A stretch of DNA of 23,283 nt from Myxococcales bacterium (GTDB lineage Bacteria > Myxococcota_A > UBA9160 > JALSIO01), in NCBI GenBank assembly GCA_026989995.1, contig JALSIO010000263.1, positions 1 through 23,283 on the forward strand, given 5' to 3'. Below, piece after piece: positions 17,535 through 23,283 of the stretch (positions within the stretch are counted from its first letter, which is position 1; each line of letters opens with the position of its first letter). The notes under the pieces were generated by a model. The model made no database searches. It was not told where the DNA came from and worked only from the letters and a program-made list of their open reading frames with translations. The position numbers and the translations under genes are program-made.

Positions 17535-18541
17535 GGGAGCTCTCCCGTCGCCTCGGCCGCCGCCGGAAGCAGGTCCCGGACCTCCTCCGGCCGGGCCACC
17601 GCGGTGCCCATCTTGCCCACCACCACCCCGGCGGCGGCATTCGCGAGAACCGCCGCCTCGAGGAGGCTCGCGCCCGCGCGAAGCGCGAGGGCGAGGGTGG
17701 CGATGGTCGTGTCCCCTGCCCCCTGCACGTCGAAGACCTCCCGCGCGACCGTGTGGACGTCGGTCCCGCGCCCGCCTCCCTCGTAGATGCGCATGCCCTC
17801 CGCGCCCCGGGTCACCACGAAAGCACAGGCGGGGAGGCGGCGCCGCATCCGGTCGACGGCCCGATCGAGATCCTCGGGGCTGCGGACCCGGAGACCGGCG
17901 AGGGCCTCGGCCTCGCGGACGTTGGGCTTGAGAAGCGACGCGCCGCGGTAGGAGCCGAGCTCGCCCTTCGGATCGACCGCCACCGGCACGCCGGCGGCCA
18001 CCGCCCGCCGCATCACCTGGCGCACGAGCGCCGGGGTCAGGATCCCCTTGCCGTAGTCCTCGAGGATCACGCCATCGACACCGGGAAGCTCTGCGTCCAC
18101 GTAGCGGAGGAGGGCGCGGGCGGTGGACCGCGCGATGGGCTCCTCGCTCTCGCGGTCGAAGCGCACCACGTGCTGCGAGCGGGCGATCACCCGCGTCTTG
18201 TGGGTGGTGGGGCGACCGGGCTCCACCACGAGGCCCTTCGGGTCCACCCCGATGCCACCGAGGTGCTCCGCGAGGCGAAGCCCGGCTTCGTCGTCGCCCA
18301 CCACCGCGGCGAGGCTGCAGCGGCCGCCGAGGGCGACGACGTTGCGGACCACGTTGGCCGCCCCGCCGGGATCGAGGGATTCGGAGTGCACCCGCACCAC
18401 GGGGACCGGGGCCTCGGGGCTCACCCGCTCGACCTCGCCCCAGAGGTGTTCGTCGAGCATGGCGTCGCCCACCACGAGGAGCTTGACGGCGGCGAAGCCC
18501 TCGAGCAGCGCGGCGAGCCGATCCGGATCGGGAGCGGCCAT
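17531..18541 (-). CDS. hldA: D-glycero-beta-D-manno-heptose-7-phosphate kinase (RfaE domain I)
   Basis: PfkB-family sugar kinase of 336 aa that phosphorylates heptose 7-phosphate at C1 on the way to ADP-heptose, the donor for LPS inner-core heptoses. Features: KLLVVGDAMLDEHLWGEVER near residue 20, the substrate block SPEAPVPVVRV, DPGGAANVVRNVVALGG at 57-73, VILEDYGKGIL, AVDPKGELGSYRGASLLKPN, and the ATP/anion-hole motif DVQGAGDT near 273-280 with the catalytic Asp. Only the kinase domain is present; the cytidylyl/adenylyltransferase half found in E. coli HldE is absent, so a separate HldC-type gene must be elsewhere. Start ATG 18541 shares a base with the epimerase stop (TGATG), and the stop overlaps yicC as GTGA. 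Heptosyltransferases in the same unit support this substrate over other PfkB sugars. Confidence 0.9.
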   Translation of the reverse strand: MAAPDPDRLAALLEGFAAVKLLVVGDAMLDEHLWGEVERVSPEAPVPVVRVHSESLDPGGAANVVRNVVALGGRCSLAAVVGDDEAGLRLAEHLGGIGVDPKGLVVEPGRPTTHKTRVIARSQHVVRFDRESEEPIARSTARALLRYVDAELPGVDGVILEDYGKGILTPALVRQVMRRAVAAGVPVAVDPKGELGSYRGASLLKPNVREAEALAGLRVRSPEDLDRAVDRMRRRLPACAFVVTRGAEGMRIYEGGGRGTDVHTVAREVFDVQGAGDTTIATLALALRAGASLLEAAVLANAAAGVVVGKMGTAVARPEEVRDLLPAAAEATGELP

Positions 18542-19656
18542 CAGCGGGCGAGCCCCCGCTTCTCGAGTTCGGCCCGGGCCTGCTCCACGCGGTCCTCCGC
18601 GCTCTGGGTGGAGATCCAGCCGAGCAGGTCCTCGATGCCGTCTTCGAGCGAGACCCGGGGCGCGTAGCCGAGCTCCTGCCGGATGCGCGAGATGTCGGCG
18701 TAGCAGTGACGGATGTCTCCGGCGCGGTAGCGCTCCGTGATCTCCGGCTCGACCTCGGGCGCGAGGTGCCCGGCGAGGCGCCGCGCCACCTCCGCGATGG
18801 AGGTGGGACGACCGGTGCCCACGTTGTACACGCGGCCGGCCGCGTGGTCGCGCTCGAGGGCCAGGAGGTTGGCCTGCACGATGTCCGAGACGTGCACGAA
18901 GTCGCGGGTCTGCAGGCCGTCCTCGAATACCAGGGGGGGGCGGCCGTTCAGGAGGCGCGCCGAGAAGATCGCCATCACCCCGGTATAGGGGTTCGAGAGA
19001 GCCTGTCGGGGCCCGTAGATGTTGAAGTAGCGCAGGCCCACCGTGGGAATCCCGTAGGCTGCGCCCACCGCGAGGAAGAGCTCCTCGTGGTCCCGCTTGG
19101 TCACGGCATACACCGAAGTGGGATGAAGGGGCTTCTCCTCGGGCGTCGGGAGCGGCTCGAGGGGCGCACCCTCGGCGTCCTCGAGCTCGAAGCGGCGGGC
19201 CGCCAGCGCCACCTCGGTCCGGAGCGGTGGATACACCCGCTGCCCCTGCCGGTCGCGGTAGGCGCCCTCCCCGTAGATCGACATCGACGAGGCCACCACC
19301 AGCCGCCGGATGCGGTCCCGGCGGGCGAGGATCTCCTCGAGGAGCACGGCGGCGCCGAGGCTGTTGGCGGCCACGTAGCGCTCGATCTCGTACATGGACT
19401 GCCCCACCCCCACCGCCGCGGCCTGGTGGAAGACGGCCTCCACGCCTTCGAGGGCCCGGGCGACGGCCTCGCGGTCCCGGACGTCGCCGATCTCGAGCTC
19501 GGCCTCGGGGGAGAGGTGGGCGGGCGGCTGGCCGGAGTCACCGTGCACCTGGGGGTCGAGGTTGTCGAGCACCCGCACCTCGTGGCCGCGCTCGAGCAGC
19601 GCATCCACGAGGTGGGAGCCCACGAAGCCGGCTCCGCCCGTCACCAGGATCTTCAT
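18541..19656 (-). CDS. NAD-dependent sugar-nucleotide epimerase (dTDP-L-rhamnose 4-epimerase-like)
   Basis: Extended SDR enzyme of 371 aa. Starts at ATG 19656 with a perfect AGGAGG 7 nt upstream, even though the ATG also overlaps the previous stop (ATGA). NAD-binding TGGAGFVGSHL sits at residues 6-16, followed by VRVLDNLDPQVHGD, IGDVRDREAV, FHQAAAVGVGQSMYEIERYV and VVASSMSIYGEG. The catalytic pair is Tyr183 and Lys187 in SVYAVTKRDHEE, and LRYFNIYGPRQALSNPYTG and RAGDIRHCYADISR complete the fold. Tyr/Lys lie about 30 residues later than in GalE because of an insert after SIYGEG (about residues 135-175). The DNLDPQVHG and insert pattern fits the dTDP-L-rhamnose 4-epimerase (WbiB-like) group, from memory, so the product may be a dTDP-6-deoxy-L-talose type sugar. 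The substrate is not proven. It lies between a rhamnosyltransferase-like GT2 and the heptose kinase. Confidence 0.9.
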   Translation of the reverse strand: MKILVTGGAGFVGSHLVDALLERGHEVRVLDNLDPQVHGDSGQPPAHLSPEAELEIGDVRDREAVARALEGVEAVFHQAAAVGVGQSMYEIERYVAANSLGAAVLLEEILARRDRIRRLVVASSMSIYGEGAYRDRQGQRVYPPLRTEVALAARRFELEDAEGAPLEPLPTPEEKPLHPTSVYAVTKRDHEELFLAVGAAYGIPTVGLRYFNIYGPRQALSNPYTGVMAIFSARLLNGRPPLVFEDGLQTRDFVHVSDIVQANLLALERDHAAGRVYNVGTGRPTSIAEVARRLAGHLAPEVEPEITERYRAGDIRHCYADISRIRQELGYAPRVSLEDGIEDLLGWISTQSAEDRVEQARAELEKRGLAR

Positions 19657-20642
19657 GCACCTGCCTCCTCCGGGGGTCCGGCGGCCCCGGTCGCGTCGCG
19701 AAGGCCGCCGGTCGCCGGGCAGCCGCGGAGGTGCCAGGCGAGCACCTGCGCCCGCACCCGGAGGCGCTCCCGGGCGTCCGGAAGCAAGATCGCCGCCGGT
19801 GCGAGCGCCGCCACCTGGGCCGCCGCCGCGAGCGCGCGCAGGGTCACCACCAGCGACATCTGGAAGGGCCCCCGGTGCTTGCGGAAGAACCTGTACAGGG
19901 AGCGGTGGTACTCGATCCGGGTCTCCGCAGGGACCTTCTTCTTGGTGCTCTCGCCGAAGAGGTGCACGATCCGCGCCTCGGGAACCTGGACGATGCGCCA
20001 GCCCGCCCGCCGGATGCGCCAGCACCAGTCGGTCTCCTCCAGGAAGAAGAAGTAGTCCTCCGGCATCGGGCCCACCTGCTCGAGGACCTCCCGGCGCACG
20101 AAGAGGCAGGCCCCGAGGACGGCATCCACCTCGATCGGAAGGGCGCTCGGGCGCCGTTTGGAGGGAAAGCGGCGGGGGAAGAGGGTCTCGAGCAGGCCCT
20201 TGGGCAGGATCTCGGTGGCGAGACTCGGGAAGTTGTGGACGCAGTTCTGCAGGCTGCCGTCGGGGTTGAGAAGCTGCGGTCCCACCACGCCCACGTCCGG
20301 GTGGGCATCGAGGTAGCGCACGCAGGCCTCGAGGCCGCCCCGAAGCACGATGGTATCGCTGTTGAGCAGCACCGCGTGGCGCCCGCTGGCCTTGGCGAGC
20401 CCGACGTTGTTCCCCGCCGCGAAGCCCACGTTGCGCGGCAGCGCGATCACCTGCGCCCACGGGTAGCGACTGCGCACCGCTTCGGCCGTGCCGTCCGCGG
20501 AACCGTTGTCGACGACGAGGGTCTCGGTCTCGATCCGGCCGGCATCCCGACGGGATCGGACCTCCCGGTCGATGGACTCGAGGCAGTCGAGCACGAGGTC
20601 GCGGGCATTCCAGGTGACGATCACGATGGAGAGATCCGTCAC
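19653..20642 (-). CDS. Family 2 glycosyltransferase (WbbL/rhamnosyltransferase-like)
   Basis: GT-A glycosyltransferase of 329 aa, starting at GTG 20642 with GGAG 7 nt upstream; the start overlaps the waaF stop as GTGA. Motifs: LSIVIVTWNARDLVLDCLES near residue 4, VVDNGSADGT at 43-52, PRNVGFAAGNNVGL, the metal-binding VLLNSDTIVL (NSD at 94-96), VGPQLLNPDGS, and the acceptor-side GACLFVRREVLEQVG and FFFLEETDWCWRIRRAGW. This order is typical of WbbL-like enzymes that transfer L-rhamnose or a related deoxysugar. A following helix region near residues 265-300 (VVTLRALAAAAQVAALAPAA) may contact the membrane. It is directly upstream of an epimerase that may supply its deoxysugar donor. The much longer open frame to 23036 is not coding beyond 20642. 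The donor is inferred from similarity and context only. Confidence 0.9.
   Translation of the reverse strand: MTDLSIVIVTWNARDLVLDCLESIDREVRSRRDAGRIETETLVVDNGSADGTAEAVRSRYPWAQVIALPRNVGFAAGNNVGLAKASGRHAVLLNSDTIVLRGGLEACVRYLDAHPDVGVVGPQLLNPDGSLQNCVHNFPSLATEILPKGLLETLFPRRFPSKRRPSALPIEVDAVLGACLFVRREVLEQVGPMPEDYFFFLEETDWCWRIRRAGWRIVQVPEARIVHLFGESTKKKVPAETRIEYHRSLYRFFRKHRGPFQMSLVVTLRALAAAAQVAALAPAAILLPDARERLRVRAQVLAWHLRGCPATGGLRDATGAAGPPEEAGA
19664..19669 (-). promoter_or_regulatory. Perfect Shine-Dalgarno site of the epimerase gene
   Basis: AGGAGG on the minus strand, 7 nt before ATG 19656. It is the strongest ribosome-binding site in this unit and lies inside the coding end of the preceding glycosyltransferase. 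It decides the epimerase start against the much longer open frame that extends to 20460. Confidence 0.8.
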
Positions 20643-21679
20643 GGGAATGCTCCGAGCTCGGCCGCGGCCTCGAGAACCCGCTCCGGCGGGATGCCCGTCA
20701 TGCAGCGGTGATCGATGGGGCAGTGGCGCCGGTAGCAGGGCCGGCAGTCCGCCTCCGCCGTGAGCACGCGAACGCGCTCGAGATTCAGGCCCGTCTTCTC
20801 GAGCGCCGTCGGCCCCATGAGGACCACGGCGGGGACCCCGAAGGCCACCGCCACGTGCCGCGCTCCCGCATCGTTGCACACCAGCAGCGCGGCCCGCTCC
20901 ACCACGGCCTTGAAGGCGCCGAGGTCGAGCTCGCCCGCGAGGACCACCGCCTCCCCGCGCATGGCCGTGGCCACCCGGCGGGCGAGGGCGCGCTCGGCCG
21001 GCCCGCCGACCACCGCCACCCGGAAGCCCCGATGGGCGAGGCCGTCGCCCACGGCGGCGAAGGACTCCGCCGGCCAGAGCTTCGACGGGCCGAAGGAGGC
21101 ACCGGGAGCGAGAAGCGCCAGTCGCCCCCCCACTTCCGCGAGGCCGCAGCGCTCGAGTGCCTTGCGCGCCCGCTCCCGCTCGTCGGGCGTGGTGCGGAGC
21201 TCGAGGCCGGTGTCCGATCCGTCCCCACCGAGGGCCTCGATGAGGCCCAGGACATGGCGTTCGCGGGGGACGAGGCGCCCGCCCTGCGCATCGCGCGGCG
21301 CGGGGGGTGCCACCCCGAGCAGGGCCCGCCGCCACTGTCCGCGGTAGCCCACCACCGGCCGAGCGCCGGTCAGCCAGAGCAGGAGCGCCGACGAGAACGA
21401 GTCGGGCAGCGAGATCCCGAGATCGTAGGGGCCGGACTCTCGGAGGTGGCGCGCCTGCCGGACCAGCCCCGCAAGCCCCCGTCCCGGGGGGCGGCGCAGC
21501 GACAGCACCGCATCGACGTGCGGCAGCCCGTGGAGTAGCGGCGCGAGCGGCTCCGGAAGGGCCACGTCGATGCGGGAGACGGGAAAGCGCACCCGCAGGG
21601 CCCGCAGGCCCGGCGTGGCCATGACCACGTCGCCCGCCCAGTTCGGGGCCCGGACCAGGATCCGCTTGGGGTCCGCCAC
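20639..21679 (-). CDS. waaF: ADP-heptose:LPS heptosyltransferase II (GT9)
   Basis: GT-B family 9 transferase of 346 aa that adds a heptose to the LPS inner core at the cytoplasmic face. N-terminus KRILVRAPNWAGDVVMATPG carries the conserved Gly-Asp (Asp near residue 17) used in catalysis; YDLGISLPDSFSSALL, LLAPGASFGPSKLWPAESFA, VCNDAGARHVAVAFGVPAVV and LMGPTALEKTG follow. The cysteine-rich tail CRPCYRRHCPIDHRCM near residues 311-328 is typical of WaaF. Start GTG 21679 is chosen because GGGAGG lies 8 nt upstream and the length matches the family (about 348 aa). An in-frame ATG at 21724 would add 15 residues without family similarity. It is separated from the upstream GT9 gene by 192 bp of hairpin-rich sequence and overlaps the next gene by GTGA. 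Confidence 0.9.
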   Translation of the reverse strand: MADPKRILVRAPNWAGDVVMATPGLRALRVRFPVSRIDVALPEPLAPLLHGLPHVDAVLSLRRPPGRGLAGLVRQARHLRESGPYDLGISLPDSFSSALLLWLTGARPVVGYRGQWRRALLGVAPPAPRDAQGGRLVPRERHVLGLIEALGGDGSDTGLELRTTPDERERARKALERCGLAEVGGRLALLAPGASFGPSKLWPAESFAAVGDGLAHRGFRVAVVGGPAERALARRVATAMRGEAVVLAGELDLGAFKAVVERAALLVCNDAGARHVAVAFGVPAVVLMGPTALEKTGLNLERVRVLTAEADCRPCYRRHCPIDHRCMTGIPPERVLEAAAELGAFP

Positions 21680-21871
21680 GTCGTGCGCCTCCCGCGCGAT
21701 CGGAATGGAGGGAGCGTGCCACATCGGCCGGGCCGAGCCCGGCCCCCGAGGGCGCCGGGATCCGGATCCCCGGCGCATCCGGGTGAAAGCCCCCCGGCCG
21801 GTGGGCTGGGCCCCACCAGCGGGTCGTTTTCCACGCGGACGCGTTGAGCGGGGAGGAATCGGCGCCGGACG
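21680..21871. other. Hairpin-rich spacer between the two GT9 genes
   Basis: This 192-bp gap, the longest in the window, has no coding signal. It holds four inverted repeats: GGCCGGGC-CGA-GCCCGGCC at 21726-21744 (8-bp stem), an imperfect repeat at 21752-21776 centred on GGGATCCGGATCCC (21757-21770), GGTGGG...CCCACC at 21800-21817, and ACGCG-GA-CGCGT at 21833-21844. None is followed by a T-run on the minus strand, so classical intrinsic terminators are not supported. The Shine-Dalgarno site of waaF lies at 21688-21693. Confidence 0.6.
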
Positions 21872-22918
21872 TTACCACCCGGCTCCCGCGCCTGCCAGAA
21901 GGGCCCGGGCGCTCGCGGCCACATCCGCGGGGGCGATGACGCGCATGCACAGCGCGGCGGCACATCCGCGGCGGCACGGGCTGCAGCCCACGGGCCCGCG
22001 CACGGTGCGCGTGGGGGTCGCGGGCCAGGGCCGGTTCTCCACCGGGTCGGTGGGGCCGAGGAGCTGCACCACCGGGGTCCCGACCAGCGAGGCGATGTGC
22101 ATGGGGCCCGTGTCGGGGCCCACGTAGAGCCGGGCCAGGGCGCAGAGCGCCGCGAGCTCGCAGAGACCCGCGGTGGCCGGCGCCAGCCGGGCCGTACCAC
22201 CGGAGGCTGCCACCACGGCCTCCGCCAGGGGCCGCTCGCCGGGGCCGTAGCTCACGAGGCTCGCGAGGCCCGGCTCGCGGGCGAGCAGCCGCGCCACGGA
22301 CCCGAGGCCTGCCGCGGGGTAGCGCTTGTGCGGGGTGCCGGGGCTCGTGCCCGGGTGGAGAAGAGCGAACGGTGGGAGCGGGCCGAGCGCGGCGCGCACG
22401 CGCTCGAGGGCGTCCGGGGGCACCCGGAGCGCCGGCGCCGCCGGAGGGGCCGGGGCGAGGCCGAGACCGAGGAGCAGGCCTTCGTTCCGCTCGAAGCGGC
22501 TCAGGTGGGCCGGCTCCACGTGGAGGCGCCGGGTCGCGAAGAGCCACGAACCCTCCCGACCGAAGGGCGGCGCGTAGCCCACCCGGAGGGGAGCCCCCGT
22601 GGCCCGGGCGAGCAGGCCGCTCTTCAGGATCCCGTGGAAGTCGAGGACGAGATCGAAGCGGCGACCGCGGAGCTCCCGGAGCCAGCAGCCGAGCTCGGCC
22701 ACGAGGCCCCGGAGATCGAGCCGCCGGAGCTGCCGCGCGAGCTGCGGACGGGGAAAGACCAGGACCTCGTCCAGGAACTCCTGGGCGCGGAGGAGGTCGG
22801 CGGAGGGGGGCTCCACGAGCCACGCGAGGCGGGCTCGGGGCCAGGCCCGGCGCACCTCCCGCGCAGCCGGGAGCAGGCGCACCACGTCGCCGACCGCGCC
22901 GAGGCGGACGATGAGGAT
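21872..22918 (-). CDS. waaC: Heptosyltransferase-family (GT9) protein, WaaC-like, without a canonical start codon
   Basis: GT-B family 9 transferase, about 349 aa if translated from the conserved N-terminus. The frame encodes ILIVRLGAVGDVVRLLPAAR, the standard GT9 first strand with the catalytic Gly-Asp, then LDFHGILKSGLLARATG (WaaC-like), FALLHPGTSPGTPHKRY, YVGPDTGPMHIASLVGTPVV, QLLGPTDPVENRPW and a cysteine-rich tail CSPCRRGCAAALCM. The first ATG/GTG/TTG in frame is GTG 22885, which would cut off the first strand and the Asp. Upstream the frame stays open past 23000 but has no ATG, GTG or TTG and no CTG. I placed the end at 22918 (an ATC codon) to cover the conserved sequence. It is divergent from lptF and first in the long unit. 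WaaC versus another GT9 enzyme is uncertain, so the symbol is tentative. Confidence 0.75.
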   Translation of the reverse strand: MLIVRLGAVGDVVRLLPAAREVRRAWPRARLAWLVEPPSADLLRAQEFLDEVLVFPRPQLARQLRRLDLRGLVAELGCWLRELRGRRFDLVLDFHGILKSGLLARATGAPLRVGYAPPFGREGSWLFATRRLHVEPAHLSRFERNEGLLLGLGLAPAPPAAPALRVPPDALERVRAALGPLPPFALLHPGTSPGTPHKRYPAAGLGSVARLLAREPGLASLVSYGPGERPLAEAVVAASGGTARLAPATAGLCELAALCALARLYVGPDTGPMHIASLVGTPVVQLLGPTDPVENRPWPATPTRTVRGPVGCSPCRRGCAAALCMRVIAPADVAASARALLAGAGAGW

Positions 22919-23005
22919 CCGTTCGGCGGCCGGTGGCCGGGGAAGGGGGTCGATGCAGCGGACGATGGCGGCCCTCGCGCAGCGGACGGGGGAGCGGGCA
23001 GCCGG

Positions 23006-23011
23006 TAGGAT
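23006..23011 (+). promoter_or_regulatory. Candidate -10 element for lptF
   Basis: TAGGAT (TANNNT pattern) ends 8 nt before ATG 23020, leaving almost no 5' untranslated region. No -35 box or Shine-Dalgarno sequence is visible. This spacing fits a leaderless transcript. The sequence is seen; function is inferred. Confidence 0.4.
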
Positions 23012-23019
23012 ACCCCGCC

Positions 23020-23283
23020 ATGGGTTTTCCCCGCATCCTGTGGCGCTACCTGCTCGGCGAGGTGTGCTTCTACGCCGCGGTGGCCTTCGTCGGCTTCTCC
23101 ACGCTGCTCGTGAGCCACAACCTCCTGCGGCGCCTCGACGAGCTGGTGGCCGTGGGCGTGACGCGAGAGGACCTCGCCGCCGTGGCCGGCTACCTGCTCG
23201 CGATGCTCTCGCCCTACGCCGTTCCGGTCGCCCTCGTCTTCGGGGTGGTGGTCACCCTGAGCCGGCTCGCCGGCGACTCGGAG
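23020..23283 (+). CDS. lptF: LPS export permease LptF (YjgP/YjgQ family), 5' part only
   Basis: First 88 codons of an inner-membrane subunit of the LptB2FG ABC transporter, which pulls LPS from the inner membrane into the periplasmic bridge. ATG 23020 gives MGFPRILWRYLLGEVCFYAA; RYLL..E followed by a first helix (about residues 15-33), the amphipathic LLRRLDELVAVGVTRED and a second helix (about residues 52-80, LLAMLSPYAVPVALVFGVVV) ending in TLSRLAGDSE are the hallmark of the family N-terminus. LptF and LptG are paralogues; the SHNLLRRLDELVAVGV stretch favours LptF, but LptG is possible. The rest lies beyond the right edge. It is divergent from the waaC-like gene, with about 100 bp between, and the ATG sits in a CCATGG palindrome. 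Its linkage to LPS core genes fits its role. Confidence 0.83.
   Translation, partial: MGFPRILWRYLLGEVCFYAAVAFVGFSTLLVSHNLLRRLDELVAVGVTREDLAAVAGYLLAMLSPYAVPVALVFGVVVTLSRLAGDSE

Noticed and set aside
21677..21724. ATG 21724 as the waaF start
   Set aside because: No ribosome-binding site there and 15 extra unconserved residues; GTG 21679 has GGGAGG at 8 nt and the family length.
21726..21817. Intrinsic terminators in the waaC-waaF gap
   Set aside because: The hairpins are not followed by a T-run on the relevant strand.
23015..23025. Minus-strand ATG in CCATGG as the start of the waaC-like gene
   Set aside because: It is in a different frame from the GT9 sequence and reads MAGYPTGC then low-complexity Arg/Pro; it would only work with an unproven frameshift.
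19653..23036. 1,127-codon minus-strand open frame
   Set aside because: Only its last 329 codons (from 20642) match a glycosyltransferase; the rest lies out of frame over the two GT9 genes and reads as Arg/Pro/Gly-rich noise.

Overview
This is a 23.3 kb window of very GC-rich chromosomal DNA (roughly 70% G+C or more by eye, with strongly G/C-ending codons). It comes from a Gram-negative bacterium that makes lipopolysaccharide (LPS): two heptosyltransferase-family genes, a heptose-phosphate kinase, an LptF-type LPS export permease and MsbA-like exporters. The block yicC-remA-gmk-rel, including the DUF370/RemA regulator, together with a TIGR04283-type glycosyltransferase, suggests a deltaproteobacterial-type lineage in the broad sense (Myxococcota, Desulfobacterota, Binatota or relatives). 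That assignment is an inference. Coding density is extreme: 19 protein genes, the longest non-coding gap about 190 bp, and no RNA genes, CRISPR array or insertion sequence that I can see.

Layout. (1) 1-6913, minus strand: a TIGR04283-type glycosyltransferase, two half-size ABC exporters that look like a heterodimer with one degenerate ATP site, then smc, which runs off the left edge. (2) 6960-11465, plus strand: purM, an unidentified flavoprotein-like gene that shares a base with the purM stop, and a canonical MsbA-like exporter with an unusual Pro/Ala-rich insert. (3) 11408-22918, minus strand, read right to left: a waaC-like GT9, waaF, a rhamnosyltransferase-like GT2, a sugar-nucleotide epimerase, a heptose-7-phosphate kinase, yicC, remA, gmk, rel, a WaaE-like GT2 and a GT4. 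(4) 23020 onward, plus strand: the first 88 codons of lptF, divergent from the waaC-like gene.

How they fit together. Block 3 looks like one long transcription unit. It joins LPS inner-core and O-chain sugar assembly (heptose activation and transfer, further glycosyl transfer, epimerisation) to a housekeeping and stress block (YicC RNase, RemA, guanylate kinase, Rel). Almost every junction is a start/stop overlap (ATGA, GTGA, TTGA or TGATG), so translational coupling is the norm, and only 7 of 19 genes start with ATG. The exporters flanking the region and LptF fit an envelope-lipid theme.

Most of the window is ordinary core genome. The items most worth a second look are: the waaC-like gene with no usable ATG/GTG/TTG before its conserved N-terminus; a REP-like palindrome that appears to have become the coding tail of a glycosyltransferase; the orphan flavoprotein between purM and an exporter; the paired loss of the catalytic Glu and switch His in one half exporter; and rpoZ missing from its usual place between gmk and rel. 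I found no convincing evidence of a wholly new system.
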